Assembly (NCBI RefSeq): GCF_009697225.1
Contig: NZ_WIND01000011.1
Location: 1-64,000, forward strand
Length of the DNA: 64,000 bases
Direction: 5' to 3'
Source of the DNA: Halovulum marinum
GTDB lineage: Bacteria; Pseudomonadota; Alphaproteobacteria; Rhodobacterales; Rhodobacteraceae
Below are positions 20,057 to 30,248 of the stretch, in pieces; position 1 is the stretch's first letter; every line of letters starts with the position of its first letter. Under the pieces are notes generated by a model. That model had not been told where the DNA came from. It saw nothing but the letters and a program-made list of their open reading frames with translations, and made no database searches. A program made the position numbers and the translations under genes.

Positions 20057-21862
20057 ATGACCCTGAATGACACGGTGGCCAGCGTCACGGCCCAGATCAA
20101 GGACCGCTCGCGCGCCAGCCGCTCGGCCTACATGGACCGCATGGCCCGCGCCCGCGACGAGGGACCGCGGCGCGCCCACCTGAGCTGCGGCAACCAGGCG
20201 CACGCCTATGCCGCGATGGGCGAGGACAAGGACCGGCTGGCCCTGGGCCATGCCGGCAATCTTGGCATCGTCACCGCCTACAACGACATGCTGTCGGCGC
20301 ACCAGCCCTACGAGGACTACCCGAAGCTGCTGAAGCAGGCCGCGCGCGAGGTCGGCGGCACCGCCCAGGTCGCCGGCGGCGTGCCGGCGATGTGCGACGG
20401 CGTCACCCAGGGCCAGACCGGCATGGAGCTGAGCCTGTTCTCGCGCGACGTGATCGCGATGGCCGCCGGCGTGGCGATGAGCCACAACACCTTCGACGCC
20501 GCCGTCTACCTGGGGATCTGCGACAAGATCGTGCCCGGGCTGGTGATCGCCGCCGGCTGCTTCGGCCATGTGCCCAGCATCTTCGTGCCCGCCGGGCCGA
20601 TGCCCTCGGGGCTGCCGAACGACAAGAAGGCCAAGATCCGCCAGCAGTTCGCCAGCGGCGAGGTCGGCCGCGACGCGCTGATGAAGGCCGAGATGGACAG
20701 CTATCACGGCCCCGGCACCTGCAATTTCTACGGCACCGCGAACACCAACCAGATGCTGATGGAGTTCATGGGCCTGCACCTGCCCGGCGCCAGCTTCGTC
20801 AATCCGAACACGCCGCTGCGCGAGGCGCTGACCGTGGCCGCCGCCAAGCGCGCGCTGGCGATCAGCGATCTCGGCAACGACTACACCCCGGTGTGCGACG
20901 TGCTGGACGAGCGCGCCTGGGTGAACGGCATCGTCGGGCTGATGGCCACCGGCGGCTCGACCAACCTGCTGATCCACCTGCTGGCGATGGCCCGCGCCAC
21001 CGGCGTGATTCTCGACTGGGAGGATTTCGCCCGGATCTCGGACGCGACGCCGCTGATGGCGCGGGTCTATCCCAACGGGCTGGCCGACGTGAACCACTTC
21101 CACGCCGCCGGCGGGCTGGGCTACATGATCGGCGAACTGCTCGACGCCGGGCTGCTGCACCCGGACACCAAGACCGTGATCGGCGAGGGGCTGGAGCGTT
21201 ACACCCAGGAACCCAAGCTGCTGGACGGAGAGCTGGTCTGGACCGACGGCACCGACGAAAGCCTGAACCCCAAGGTGCTGCGCCCGGCCTCGGACCCGTT
21301 CCAGGCCACCGGCGGCATGAAGCGGCTGGCGGGGAACATCGGCACCGGGGTGATGAAGGTGTCCGCCGTCGCCCCCGAGCGCCATGTGATCGAGGCCCCG
21401 GCGCGGGTGTTCCACGACCAGGAGGCGGTGAAGACCGCGTTCCGTGCCGGCGAGCTGACCGGCGACATGGTGGTGGTCGTGCGCTACCAGGGCCCCCGGG
21501 CCAACGGCATGCCCGAGCTGCACTCGCTGACGCCGATCCTGGCGGTGCTGCAGGACCGCGGCCAGCGGGTGGCGCTGGTCACCGACGGGCGCATGTCCGG
21601 GGCCAGCGGCAAGGTGCCCTCGGCGATTCACGTCAGCCCCGAGGCGCTGGACGGCGGCCCGATCGGCCGCATCGCCGACGGCGACATCGTGCGGGTCGAC
21701 GCGGTCAAGGGCACGCTGGACCTGCTGGACCCGGCGGCGCTGGAGCGCGCGGCCGAGGTGCCGGACCTGACCGGCAACCGCCACGGCATGGGCCGCGAGA
21801 TGTTCCAGGCGTTCCGCGACCAGTGCAGCCCGGCCGAAATGGGGGCCTGCGCGCTGCTGTGA
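20057..21862 (+). CDS. edd: 6-phosphogluconate dehydratase
   Basis: The 601-residue product is the iron-sulfur dehydratase of the IlvD/Edd family that converts 6-phosphogluconate to 2-keto-3-deoxy-6-phosphogluconate. Family motifs are [19 protein letters not shown] near residue 113, [10 protein letters not shown], the glycine-rich [15 protein letters not shown] with a likely cluster-ligand cysteine, and [18 protein letters not shown] near the C-terminus. It starts 51 bases after zwf with an AGAGGAC site. The next gene begins with a GTG overlapping its stop codon. Confidence 0.96.
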   Translation: MTLNDTVASVTAQIKDRSRASRSAYMDRMARARDEGPRRAHLSCGNQAHAYAAMGEDKDRLALGHAGNLGIVTAYNDMLSAHQPYEDYPKLLKQAAREVGGTAQVAGGVPAMCDGVTQGQTGMELSLFSRDVIAMAAGVAMSHNTFDAAVYLGICDKIVPGLVIAAGCFGHVPSIFVPAGPMPSGLPNDKKAKIRQQFASGEVGRDALMKAEMDSYHGPGTCNFYGTANTNQMLMEFMGLHLPGASFVNPNTPLREALTVAAAKRALAISDLGNDYTPVCDVLDERAWVNGIVGLMATGGSTNLLIHLLAMARATGVILDWEDFARISDATPLMARVYPNGLADVNHFHAAGGLGYMIGELLDAGLLHPDTKTVIGEGLERYTQEPKLLDGELVWTDGTDESLNPKVLRPASDPFQATGGMKRLAGNIGTGVMKVSAVAPERHVIEAPARVFHDQEAVKTAFRAGELTGDMVVVVRYQGPRANGMPELHSLTPILAVLQDRGQRVALVTDGRMSGASGKVPSAIHVSPEALDGGPIGRIADGDIVRVDAVKGTLDLLDPAALERAAEVPDLTGNRHGMGREMFQAFRDQCSPAEMGACALL

Positions 21863-22470
21863 CCGGCTGGATCGAGGATACGGCGGCGCTCGAGGCGCTT
21901 TACGGCACGCCGCGTGCGGCGGCGACGGTCAAGGTCGCCGACCGGATCACCCCGGCGTACCGCGCCTGGATCGAGGCGTCGCCGTTCTGCATCCTGTCGA
22001 CCGTCGGGCCGGAGGGGCTCGACGGCTCGCCGCGCGGCGATGACGGGCCGGTGGTCGCGGTGCTGGACGAGGCGACGCTGGCGCTGCCCGACCGGCGCGG
22101 CAACGACCGCATCGATTCGCTGCGCAACATCGTGCGCGACCCGCGCGTCGCGCTGATGTTCCTGATCCCCGGCGCGGGCACGGTGATCCGGGTCAACGGC
22201 AGCGCCCGGATCAGCGCCGCCGCCGACCTGCTCGACCGCTTCGCCAGCCACGGCAAGCCGCCGCGCAGCGTGGTGGTGGTGTCGGTGCAGGAGGTCTATT
22301 TCCAGTGCGCCCGCGCGGTGATGCGGGCAAGATTGTGGGACGGAGGCATCGCCGATCCCGCGGCCCTGCCGACGCCGGGCCGGATGCTCGAGACGATGAG
22401 CGGCGCCGCGATCGACGGCGACGCCTACGACAGGGACTGGCCCGGCCGCGCTGCCGGGTCGCTATGGTAA
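21859..22470 (+). CDS. Pyridoxamine 5'-phosphate oxidase-like FMN protein
   Basis: The 203-residue product resembles the MSMEG_1061-type PPOX-like split-barrel flavoproteins, with [19 protein letters not shown] near residue 48, [17 protein letters not shown] near 82 and [18 protein letters not shown] near 108. These proteins bind FMN, F420 or heme and the physiological substrate is usually unknown. The GTG start at 21859 forms a GTGA overlap with the edd stop, and no ATG follows for many residues. Its translational coupling inside the Entner-Doudoroff operon is unusual and suggests a redox or damage-control role there (inference). Confidence 0.78.
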   Translation: MTGWIEDTAALEALYGTPRAAATVKVADRITPAYRAWIEASPFCILSTVGPEGLDGSPRGDDGPVVAVLDEATLALPDRRGNDRIDSLRNIVRDPRVALMFLIPGAGTVIRVNGSARISAAADLLDRFASHGKPPRSVVVVSVQEVYFQCARAVMRARLWDGGIADPAALPTPGRMLETMSGAAIDGDAYDRDWPGRAAGSLW

Positions 22471-22492
22471 CGGACGCAAGGGAACCGCCGCG

Positions 22493-23143
22493 ATGACGAG
22501 GATCACCGGAAAAGACGCAAGCGTGAAGAACCGGGAACTGGCGGCGCTGGCGCCGATCATCCCGGTGCTGGTCGTCAACGACGTCGCCCACGCCCGCCCG
22601 CTGGCCGAGGCGCTGGTCGCCGGCGGCCTGCCGGCGCTCGAGGTCACGCTGCGCACCCCCGCCGCGCTGGACGCGATCCGCGCCATGGCCGAGGTGCCCG
22701 GCGGCGTCGTCGGCGCGGGCACGCTGGTCACCCCGCAGGACGTCGCCGACGCCGTCGCGGCGGGCGCGAAGTTCGGCGTCTCTCCGGGCGCCACGGCGTC
22801 GCTGATCGCCGCCTGCGAGGAGCATGGCCTGCCGCTGCTGGCCGGCGCCTCGACCGCGACCGAGGCGATGGCGATGCTGGAACGCGGCTATGACATGCTC
22901 AAGTTCTTCCCCGCCGAAACCTCGGGCGGCGCCCCGGCGCTGAAGGCGATCGGCGCGCCGCTGCCGCAGATCGGCTTCTGCCCGACCGGCGGCGTCAGCC
23001 CGAAGAACGCGAACGACTACCTGTCGCTGCCCAACGTGCTGTGCGCCGGCGGCAGCTGGGTCGCCCCCGCCGACAAGGTGGAATCCGGCGACTGGACAGG
23101 CATCGAGTCCCTGGCCCGCGAGGCCGCCAAACTGGAGCGTTGA
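22493..23143 (+). CDS. eda: KDPG aldolase
   Basis: The 216-residue product cleaves 2-keto-3-deoxy-6-phosphogluconate into pyruvate and glyceraldehyde 3-phosphate. Residues equivalent to the E. coli enzyme are visible: general-base E50 in ALEVTLRT and Schiff-base K137 in [10 protein letters not shown], plus the phosphate-binding PTGGVSP. AAGGGA lies upstream of the ATG. The pgi gene starts 2 bases after its stop, so they are tightly coupled. Confidence 0.96.
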   Translation: MTRITGKDASVKNRELAALAPIIPVLVVNDVAHARPLAEALVAGGLPALEVTLRTPAALDAIRAMAEVPGGVVGAGTLVTPQDVADAVAAGAKFGVSPGATASLIAACEEHGLPLLAGASTATEAMAMLERGYDMLKFFPAETSGGAPALKAIGAPLPQIGFCPTGGVSPKNANDYLSLPNVLCAGGSWVAPADKVESGDWTGIESLAREAAKLER

Positions 23144-23145
23144 TC

Positions 23146-24696
23146 ATGTTCGACAAGCTGCGCGCCCACCGCGAGTCCACCAAGGATCGCCGGATCGGGG
23201 ACCTGTTCGACGGCGCCCGGTTCGACGCCTTCTCGGCCCGGCTGGACGACATGCTGCTGGACTTCTCCAAGACCGGCATCGACGCGACCGCGCTCGGGCT
23301 GCTGCTGGACCTCGCCCGCAGCCGCGGCGTCGAGGCCCGGCGCGACGCCATGTTCGCGGGCGGGAAGATCAACGCGACCGAGGACCGCGCCGTGCTGCAC
23401 ACGGCGCTGCGCAACCGCTCGGACGACCCGGTGATGGTCGGGGGCCAGGATGTGATGCCCGGCGTGCGCGAGACGCTGGGCCGGATGTCGGCCTTTGCCG
23501 ACGGCATCCGCATGGGCCGCATCGCCGCGCCCTCGGGCAAGCCGTTCACCGACGTGGTGAACATCGGCATCGGCGGCTCGGACCTCGGCCCGGTGATGGC
23601 GGTGCTGGCGCTGGCGCCCTGGCATGACGGGCCGCGCACGCATTTCGTCTCGAACGTGGACGGCGCGCATATCCACGACGTGCTGAAGGGGCTGGACCCC
23701 GAAACCACGCTGGTAATCGTCGCCTCGAAGACCTTCACCACCATCGAGACGATGACCAACGCCGAGACCGCCCGCCGCTGGATTGAAAGCGCCGTGGGCG
23801 ACAAGGCGGGCGGCCACTTCGCCGCGCTCTCCTCTGCCGTGGACAGGACGCAGGCGTTCGGCATCGACCCGACCCGCGTCTTCGGCTTCGAGGACTGGGT
23901 CGGCGGGCGCTATTCGGTCTGGGGGCCCATCGGCCTCAGCCTGATGATCGCCGTCGGCGCGGACAATTTCGCCGCGTTCCTCGCGGGTGGTCATGCCATG
24001 GACCGGCACTTCCGCACCGCGCCGCTGGAGCGGAACCTGCCGGTGCTGCTGGGCCTTGTCGGCATCTGGCACAACAACGTCTGCGGCTATCCGACCCGCG
24101 CCGTGCTGCCCTACGACCAGCGCCTGCTGCGGCTGCCCGCCTACCTGCAGCAGCTGGACATGGAATCGAACGGCAAGCGGGTGGCGCTGGACGGCTCCAC
24201 CCTGACCGAGGCCTCCGGCCCCGTGGTCTGGGGCGAGCCCGGCACCAACGGCCAGCACGCCTTCTACCAGCTGATCCACCAGGGCACCCGCGTGATCCCC
24301 TGCGAGTTCCTGGTCGCCGCCAACGGCAACGAGCCGGACCTGAAGCACCAGCACGACCTGCTGGTCGCCAACTGCTTCGCCCAGGCCGAGGCGCTGATGA
24401 TCGGCCGGCCCGAGGCCGACAACCCGCACCGCGTGTTCCCCGGCAACCGGCCCTCGACCATGCTGCTCTACGACCGGCTGACGCCCGAGACCTTCGGCAG
24501 GATCGTCGCGCTCTACGAGCACCGCGTGTTCGTCGAGGGTGCGATCTGGGGCATCAACAGCTTCGACCAGTGGGGCGTCGAGCTGGGCAAGGAGCTGGCC
24601 AGCGAGATGCTGCCGCTTGTGGAAGGCGGCGACGCGTCGGCCAAGGACGGCTCCACCGCCGGGCTGCTGAAGGCGCTGCGGGACCTGCGCGCATGA
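23146..24696 (+). CDS. pgi: Glucose-6-phosphate isomerase
   Basis: The 516-residue product interconverts glucose 6-phosphate and fructose 6-phosphate and feeds hexose units into the Entner-Doudoroff route. Motifs present are [14 protein letters not shown] near residue 141, [17 protein letters not shown] near 193, and [14 protein letters not shown] near 400, with the catalytic [10 protein letters not shown] segment near 365. The ATG at 23146 follows the eda stop directly. Its stop overlaps the start of the aminotransferase gene (ATGA). Confidence 0.96.
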   Translation: MFDKLRAHRESTKDRRIGDLFDGARFDAFSARLDDMLLDFSKTGIDATALGLLLDLARSRGVEARRDAMFAGGKINATEDRAVLHTALRNRSDDPVMVGGQDVMPGVRETLGRMSAFADGIRMGRIAAPSGKPFTDVVNIGIGGSDLGPVMAVLALAPWHDGPRTHFVSNVDGAHIHDVLKGLDPETTLVIVASKTFTTIETMTNAETARRWIESAVGDKAGGHFAALSSAVDRTQAFGIDPTRVFGFEDWVGGRYSVWGPIGLSLMIAVGADNFAAFLAGGHAMDRHFRTAPLERNLPVLLGLVGIWHNNVCGYPTRAVLPYDQRLLRLPAYLQQLDMESNGKRVALDGSTLTEASGPVVWGEPGTNGQHAFYQLIHQGTRVIPCEFLVAANGNEPDLKHQHDLLVANCFAQAEALMIGRPEADNPHRVFPGNRPSTMLLYDRLTPETFGRIVALYEHRVFVEGAIWGINSFDQWGVELGKELASEMLPLVEGGDASAKDGSTAGLLKALRDLRA

Positions 24697-25901
24697 CCGA
24701 CCGACTGGCGCCGCGCATGGCGCGGTTCTCGGCCTCGCCCACCGTCGCGGCGACGGCCCGGGCGAACGCGGCCAGGGCGGCGGGCCGCCCGGTGATCTCG
24801 CTGACCACCGGCGAGCCGGATTTCGACACGCCCGAGCCCATCGTCGAGGCCGCCATCCAGGCAATGCGCGACGGCCAGACCCGATACACCGCCGTTGACG
24901 GCACGCCGCGCCTGAAACAGGCGGTGATCGACAAGTTCGCGCGCGAGAACGGGCTGAGCTACGGCATGGACCAGGTGATGGTCTCGACCGGGGCCAAGCA
25001 GGTGATCTTCAACGCGATCCTGGCGCTGATCGGCGCGGGGGACGAGGTGATCTGCCCGACGCCGTGCTGGGTCAGCTACCCGGACATGGTGAAACTGGCC
25101 GGCGGCACGCCGGTCGAGATCACCTGTGGCCCGGAAACCGGCTTCAAGCCGACGGCGCAGGCCCTCGCCGCCGCACTGACGCCGAAGACCCGCGCGATCA
25201 TGCTGAACTCGCCGTCGAACCCGACCGGTGCGGTGCTGTCGGCGGACGAGCTGCGCGCGCTCGGCGGCGTGCTGAAGGACCGCCCGGACGTGATCGTGAT
25301 CTGCGACGACATCTACGAGCACCTGACCTACCCGGGCACCGCGTTCGCAACCCTCGCCGCCGTCTGTCCCGAACTGAAGGACCAGGTGCTGACGGTCAAC
25401 GGCGTCTCCAAGGCCTACGCGATGACCGGCTGGCGCATCGGCTATGGCGGCGGGCCCGCCTGGCTGATCAGGGCGATGCGGGTGCTGCAGTCGCAGTCCA
25501 CCACCAACGCCTGCTCGGTCGCGCAGGCGGCGGCCGTGGCGGCGCTGGACGGCGGACTGGGCACGGTACACGCGCGCCGCGACGCCTTCCTCGCCCGCCG
25601 CGACCGGCTGGTCGCGTGCCTGGCCGCGATGCCGGGGCTGCAGGTCCGGGCCCCCGAGGGCGCGTTCTACCTCTGGGTCGGGATCGGCGACCGGATCGGC
25701 ACGAGACTGCCGGACGGCACGCGCATCGCCGACGAGGCCGCCTTCGTCGACGCACTGCTCGACCGTCACGACCTGGCCGTCGTCGGCGGCGCCGGCTTCG
25801 GCGCCAGCCCCTACATGCGGATGACCTTCGCCGCCTCGGACGCCGAACTGGACGCGGCGATGGACCGGTTGTCGGACTTTCTCGCCAGCCTCACCCGCTG
25901 A
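24693..25901 (+). CDS. Class I pyridoxal-phosphate aminotransferase
   Basis: The 402-residue product is a fold-type I aminotransferase close to the subgroup-1 aspartate/prephenate aminotransferases. Visible sites are [13 protein letters not shown] at residues 38-50, SNPTGAV near 175, the PLP-contacting D205 and Y208 in CDDIYEH, and Schiff-base K240 in [15 protein letters not shown]. Likely reactions are transamination of aspartate, glutamate or prephenate. It is the last gene of the Entner-Doudoroff operon and overlaps pgi by four bases. Exact substrate specificity cannot be read from the sequence. Confidence 0.88.
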   Translation: MTDRLAPRMARFSASPTVAATARANAARAAGRPVISLTTGEPDFDTPEPIVEAAIQAMRDGQTRYTAVDGTPRLKQAVIDKFARENGLSYGMDQVMVSTGAKQVIFNAILALIGAGDEVICPTPCWVSYPDMVKLAGGTPVEITCGPETGFKPTAQALAAALTPKTRAIMLNSPSNPTGAVLSADELRALGGVLKDRPDVIVICDDIYEHLTYPGTAFATLAAVCPELKDQVLTVNGVSKAYAMTGWRIGYGGGPAWLIRAMRVLQSQSTTNACSVAQAAAVAALDGGLGTVHARRDAFLARRDRLVACLAAMPGLQVRAPEGAFYLWVGIGDRIGTRLPDGTRIADEAAFVDALLDRHDLAVVGGAGFGASPYMRMTFAASDAELDAAMDRLSDFLASLTR

Positions 25902-25907
25902 TCCGCC

Positions 25908-25936
25908 GCTTCCGCCCCCGCTCAGGGGGCGGAAGC
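25908..25936. terminator. Long hairpin between convergent genes
   Basis: GCTTCCGCCCCC (25908-25919) and GGGGGCGGAAGC (25925-25936) form a perfect 12-bp stem with a 5-base loop. It sits 6 bases after the aminotransferase stop; the loop contains the stop codon (25922-25924) of the convergent glycosyltransferase gene. No T-tract follows on either strand, so termination or mRNA 3'-end protection for both genes is inferred. Confidence 0.6.
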
Positions 25937-28624
25937 TGAACGACCTATCGCGGCCTGCCGCGATTCCGCCGTGTCACGGGCGGCAAGGCGGGGCGCAAGC
26001 GCGCCCATCAACGCCGATGCGTTCAGATCCCACCGCCCCTCGGGCCCGGCCGCCTGCCCCGACACCCGCTGCCGCAGGTCCGGATCCCGCAGCAGCCGGC
26101 GCAGCAATGCCGTCATCTGGTCGACCACGCCGTGATTCTCGACCAGAAAGCCGGTCTCGCCGTCGCGGATCGCCTCGGCGACGGCGCCGACGTCGGTCGC
26201 CACCGGGATCACGCCGACGCGCTGCGCCTCCATGATCGTCAGCGGCAGCCCCTCGTCGCGCGACGGCATCAGCAGCACATCCAGCCGGGCGAAGGCCTCG
26301 GCCAGCTCGTCGATGCCGAAGGCGGCGGGGTAACGCGCCACACTGTCCGGAATCGTCAGCCCGCTCTGCGCGGCGATCACCGCGCTGCCGGTCAGCGAGA
26401 ATTCGATCGGCAGCCCGGCGCAGGCGCGGGCGATCTCCAGGTAGCGGTCGGCCCCCTTCTGCGCATCCAGCCGGCCCAGGAACCCGACCCGCAGCGGCGC
26501 GTCTGCCGGCCGTGCCCGGCGCGCCTGCAGCGCGGCGCGGACCGCCGGCGCCGGCATCGGGAAACCGGGGCCGTTCGGGATCGGCAGCAGCTTGGCGCTG
26601 GGCACGCCCTGCGCGTGCATCCAGTCCGCCAGCCGGGTCGAGCAGGTCAGGATCAGGTCCAGCCCGCCCTCGTAGGCGACGCCCAGATAGGGCGTGCCGT
26701 AGGCGCGGCCATAGCCGCCGGTCTCCAGCAGGTGCTCCCAGCTCAAGTTCAGGATGCCCTTGGACCGCAGCGCGCCCAGCCCGTGGAACAGCGCCGCGCA
26801 GCCGGTGGCGATGACCGCGTCCATCCCCGACAGCGGCCCCAGCATGTCGCGCAACAGGGCCGGCGACGGTGTCGCGGCAAGGTTGGTGCCCAGGTACTGC
26901 GGCCCGCGCCAGTCGCGCAGCTTCGGGTCCGAGATCTGGTGGACGGTCTCGAACGGCGCGGTCAGCCAGCCGGTGCCGGCCATGGCGACGTTGCCGTACA
27001 CGAACAGGTGGCAATGCACCCCCTGCCGCTTCAGCGCGTCGGCCAGCGCGACGATGCATTTCTCGACGCCGCCGAACTGGAAGATCGGCGCGACGAAGCC
27101 GATGTGCGTGCCCGGCGCCGGGTCGTGCGGCAGCGGCACGCCGCCCATGGAATGGGCCCGCAGCGCCCAGTTCATGTTCGCCGGCCCGGTCACGGCGGGA
27201 TCCTTGCGCCAGGGGCGCAGCTGCTGCAGGTAGCCGCCGTCGCGCTTGTCGGCGGCGCGCACGCCGCGGATCAGGCCGCGCAGGGCCTGAGGCGGCGCGG
27301 CGCCGTCGACGGTTGGCGCGGTCTCCAGCTCGACGGTGACCTCGGCGACGCGGGCGCGTTCGATCCGCTTCAGCACGCTCTGCTCGGCGCGGCTTTCCTT
27401 CTTGAAATTCGGGAACGCGAACTCCGCCACCGTCGCGGTGCGGATCATCAGCAGGTCGGCTTCGGTCAGCGCCTCGAACTGGCGGTCGCGGGCGATGCGG
27501 TGGGCTTGCTCGGCGACGACGCGCTCGCGCTTGCGCAGCGGCCGGGCGCGCTGCGCCGCCGGCGGCGCGGCGGGCGGGCGCGCGGTGATGCGGCGTTGCC
27601 CGTCGGGGTGGCGGCGCAGCCGGATCACGGCGACCTCGGCGTCGGCCAGCGCCGCGTGCAGGTGCCACAGCGCCGCGGGCGCCAGACCCGCCGCGCGCAG
27701 CGCCGCCAGCGCCGCCGGCCGCGCCAGCACCCAGGCGACCGGGCGCGGCACCTGGCCGGGCCGCGCCCGCGCCGCCAGAAACTCGCCGATCAGCGTGTCG
27801 CGCTCGCCGGGCCGGGGCTGCATCGGGTCGGTGCACAGCGCCACCCGCGACGGCGATCCGGTCTCGATCAGCGCGTAGCGCGGCGCCTCGGCCGCGGCGT
27901 GGCGCGCCACACCGTCGCGGTCGAACAGCCAGCGGTGGCGGCGCCGGATCTCGGCGCGCAGCACCACGTCGTTGTCGTGCGAGCCGGCAAGCATGCTCTC
28001 GGGCCGCTTGCGGTAGCGGAAGAACGCCTGCGCCACCGGCTGGCCGCGGAACCCGGCGGCGGCGGCCGACAGCCAGAACTCCCAGTCCTCGTAGCCGCCG
28101 CGCATCGTCTCGTCGAAGCGCAGCCCGGCGTCGAGCAACCGGCGGCGGATCAGGCTGCCGGCCTCGCAATGGTTCGACTCGGCCATCCGCGCCAGCGAGA
28201 ACGGCCCGCCGTTGTGGTATCCGTCGTTCAGGCCGAACATGTCGAAGTTCGGATAGAACCAGTCGGCCTGCGGCTGGCCGTCCAGCAGGTGCGCGAACAG
28301 GTCCATGGCGTGCGGGTCCAGCCGGTTGTCGGCATCCAGCGGGAACACCGCCTCGAGCTGCGGATACCGCGCCAGCGCGAAGTCGATGCCGGTGTTGCGC
28401 GCCCCGGACAGGCCGCGGTTGGCCTGGTGCAGGCGGTGGAAGCGGCCCGGATGCGCCGCCTGCCAGCCGTCGAGCGCGATCCGCGTCTCGGCGTTCGGGC
28501 AGCCGTCGTCGACCGCCACCACGGCGACCCGCTCGCCCAGCGCCAGGGCGCTGGCGATGGCCTCGTCCGCCAGCGCGCTGTGGCGGAACACCGGGATCAC
28601 GACCGCGACGCGGAGCCCGCTCAT
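25922..28624 (-). CDS. Bimodular glycosyltransferase, GT2 then GT4
   Basis: The 900-residue product joins two glycosyltransferases. Residues 1-240 are a GT-A family 2 domain (VVIPVFRHSALADEAI, the metal site FPLDADNRLDP and acceptor motif GGYEDWEFW). A central region of unclear fold follows. Residues about 510-880 are a GT-B family 4 domain with GFVAPIFQFGGVEKCIVAL, VGFLGRLDAQKGADRYLEIA and the E-x7-E region PSRDEGLPLTIMEAQRVG. It has no membrane helices or signal, so it should act at the cytoplasmic face on lipid-linked sugars. The ATG at 28624 overlaps the stop of the upstream gene. Confidence 0.85.
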   Translation of the reverse strand: MSGLRVAVVIPVFRHSALADEAIASALALGERVAVVAVDDGCPNAETRIALDGWQAAHPGRFHRLHQANRGLSGARNTGIDFALARYPQLEAVFPLDADNRLDPHAMDLFAHLLDGQPQADWFYPNFDMFGLNDGYHNGGPFSLARMAESNHCEAGSLIRRRLLDAGLRFDETMRGGYEDWEFWLSAAAAGFRGQPVAQAFFRYRKRPESMLAGSHDNDVVLRAEIRRRHRWLFDRDGVARHAAAEAPRYALIETGSPSRVALCTDPMQPRPGERDTLIGEFLAARARPGQVPRPVAWVLARPAALAALRAAGLAPAALWHLHAALADAEVAVIRLRRHPDGQRRITARPPAAPPAAQRARPLRKRERVVAEQAHRIARDRQFEALTEADLLMIRTATVAEFAFPNFKKESRAEQSVLKRIERARVAEVTVELETAPTVDGAAPPQALRGLIRGVRAADKRDGGYLQQLRPWRKDPAVTGPANMNWALRAHSMGGVPLPHDPAPGTHIGFVAPIFQFGGVEKCIVALADALKRQGVHCHLFVYGNVAMAGTGWLTAPFETVHQISDPKLRDWRGPQYLGTNLAATPSPALLRDMLGPLSGMDAVIATGCAALFHGLGALRSKGILNLSWEHLLETGGYGRAYGTPYLGVAYEGGLDLILTCSTRLADWMHAQGVPSAKLLPIPNGPGFPMPAPAVRAALQARRARPADAPLRVGFLGRLDAQKGADRYLEIARACAGLPIEFSLTGSAVIAAQSGLTIPDSVARYPAAFGIDELAEAFARLDVLLMPSRDEGLPLTIMEAQRVGVIPVATDVGAVAEAIRDGETGFLVENHGVVDQMTALLRRLLRDPDLRQRVSGQAAGPEGRWDLNASALMGALAPRLAARDTAESRQAAIGRSASAP

Positions 28625-30081
28625 GCGGCGCCGCCCGCCCTGCTGGTCAGGCGGTAGCCGTGGAACAGCGCGTCGGCGTTGCGGTTGAACGGCATGTTGG
28701 GCATGGCGGTGGCCAGCAGCAGGTCGACCGGCCCGGACAGCGCCGCGGGCGGCTCGTACCAGACCTCGCCCCATTCGGCGGGCAGCAGGTGTACCCACGG
28801 CCCGAGATGGCCCAGCGCCTGCTCGGCCGAGCCGACAGTGCCCGCCGGCGCCGCGCCGATGGCGAAGGCGACCTCCATCGTGTCGTGGCGGCCGATCTGC
28901 ACGATGCCGCGCAACTGCACCAGCGCCTCGGCGCTCAGACCCGGCACGCGCGCCACCACCGGGCGGTGCGCCGATGGGTGGACGAAGTGCGCGTCCTCGT
29001 CGGTCCAGTGCTCGACGGCGGTGAAATCGGGATAGGCGCGCAGCCCGCGGCGGACCCTGCGCGCCCAGTAGGGCAGCTGTTCGGGCGGGCCCAGGTCCGA
29101 CGGGCGGATCAGCCGGGTCACGCCGTCGGCGGGCAGCGGCCGGCGGGTGTCGTGCAGCGGCGGCGCCGGCATCCGCGGCAGCGTCCGGTAGACGCGCAGC
29201 GCCAGCGGCCGCGCCAGCGCCCGGTCGCCGCTTCGGGCGCAGACGTCGGCGAACGGGCTTTCGGGCGCCAGCGAAAGCTGCAGCGCGCCGTCGCCGGTCG
29301 CCGCCAGCGCGACCTCGGCATCCTCGGGCGCGCCGCCCGGCGCGCGCGGCAGCGTCAGCCGCAGCCAGCCGGCGTGGCCTTCCGGCAGGTCGATCTCGGT
29401 CGCGGCATCCTCGAAATCGGGGCCGACCGGGCGCACCAGCGTCATTCGCAGCCGCGCACCGGCGGGGGCCGAGGCGGCGAGGTGCACGTCGACCGCCGCG
29501 AAACCGCGCGCCGGCACCGGCAGCGGCTGGCGCAGCGGCGCGTCGCCCGCGGCCAGGGTCGCGGTGTCGGCGGTGGCGGGCCACGCCCGCACCAGCTTGT
29601 GCTTCGGCGCCAGCGCGTCCCAGACCCAGGATTCCAGCTCGGCGTGATCGGTCTGCATCTGCATGTGCGCGCTGCGCAGCGCGGCCAGCGCGGCGCGGTC
29701 GGCGGCGCCCTGGCGCAGCACCGCCCGGTGCCGGTCGAGCAACAGCGCCAGCGCGGCGGCCGCCAGCGCGGCCGCGCCGGCCTGCGGCGGCAGCCGCCGC
29801 AGCGGGATCGCGGCGGCGTCGAGCAGCGCCGACAGCGCGGGGTCGCCGGCCACCGCCTCGGCGTCGGCCTCGGCAAGGCACAGGCCCAGCACCGTCATGT
29901 CGCCCAGCGCCAGACCCGGCAAGCCGCCGGAGCCGGACCCGGCGCCGCCCAGCGGGATCAGCGTCGCGCGCCACCGGTCCAGCGCCATCAGGGTGACGCC
30001 CTCGGGCGGCTGCGCGGCGGCAAGCGGCGCGCTGACGACGAGAACCGGCGCATCCGGGGCAGGAGAAAGCGGAGCGTTCAT
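28621..30081 (-). CDS. Unknown protein between two large glycosyltransferases
   Basis: The 486-residue product has no domain I recognise with confidence; I suspect one of the DUFs found beside glycosyltransferases in Rhodobacteraceae. The N-terminal 130 residues are Ala-rich, then a helical stretch (QGAADRAALAALRSAHMQMQ) precedes beta-rich sequence with alternating hydrophobics, suggesting jelly-roll or carbohydrate-binding-like domains. No signal peptide or membrane helix is seen. GAGGT lies 10 bases before the chosen ATG; another ATG 12 codons upstream is possible. The stop overlaps the downstream glycosyltransferase start, so it belongs to the same polysaccharide operon. Confidence 0.7.
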   Translation of the reverse strand: MNAPLSPAPDAPVLVVSAPLAAAQPPEGVTLMALDRWRATLIPLGGAGSGSGGLPGLALGDMTVLGLCLAEADAEAVAGDPALSALLDAAAIPLRRLPPQAGAAALAAAALALLLDRHRAVLRQGAADRAALAALRSAHMQMQTDHAELESWVWDALAPKHKLVRAWPATADTATLAAGDAPLRQPLPVPARGFAAVDVHLAASAPAGARLRMTLVRPVGPDFEDAATEIDLPEGHAGWLRLTLPRAPGGAPEDAEVALAATGDGALQLSLAPESPFADVCARSGDRALARPLALRVYRTLPRMPAPPLHDTRRPLPADGVTRLIRPSDLGPPEQLPYWARRVRRGLRAYPDFTAVEHWTDEDAHFVHPSAHRPVVARVPGLSAEALVQLRGIVQIGRHDTMEVAFAIGAAPAGTVGSAEQALGHLGPWVHLLPAEWGEVWYEPPAALSGPVDLLLATAMPNMPFNRNADALFHGYRLTSRAGGAA

Positions 30082-30248
30082 GCCGTTCGGACCTCGTGCG
30101 GAAACGGTGATCGGCATTGTCCTAGCAGGTCGATCCGGCCCCGGCCAGTGACCATGCGTCGGGCCGGCGGCGCCGGCGGCAGGCGGATCACCGGCCGGCA
30201 AACGCGCCCGCGGACCGGGCCGAGGATCGGGCCGAGGACGGGCGCGGG

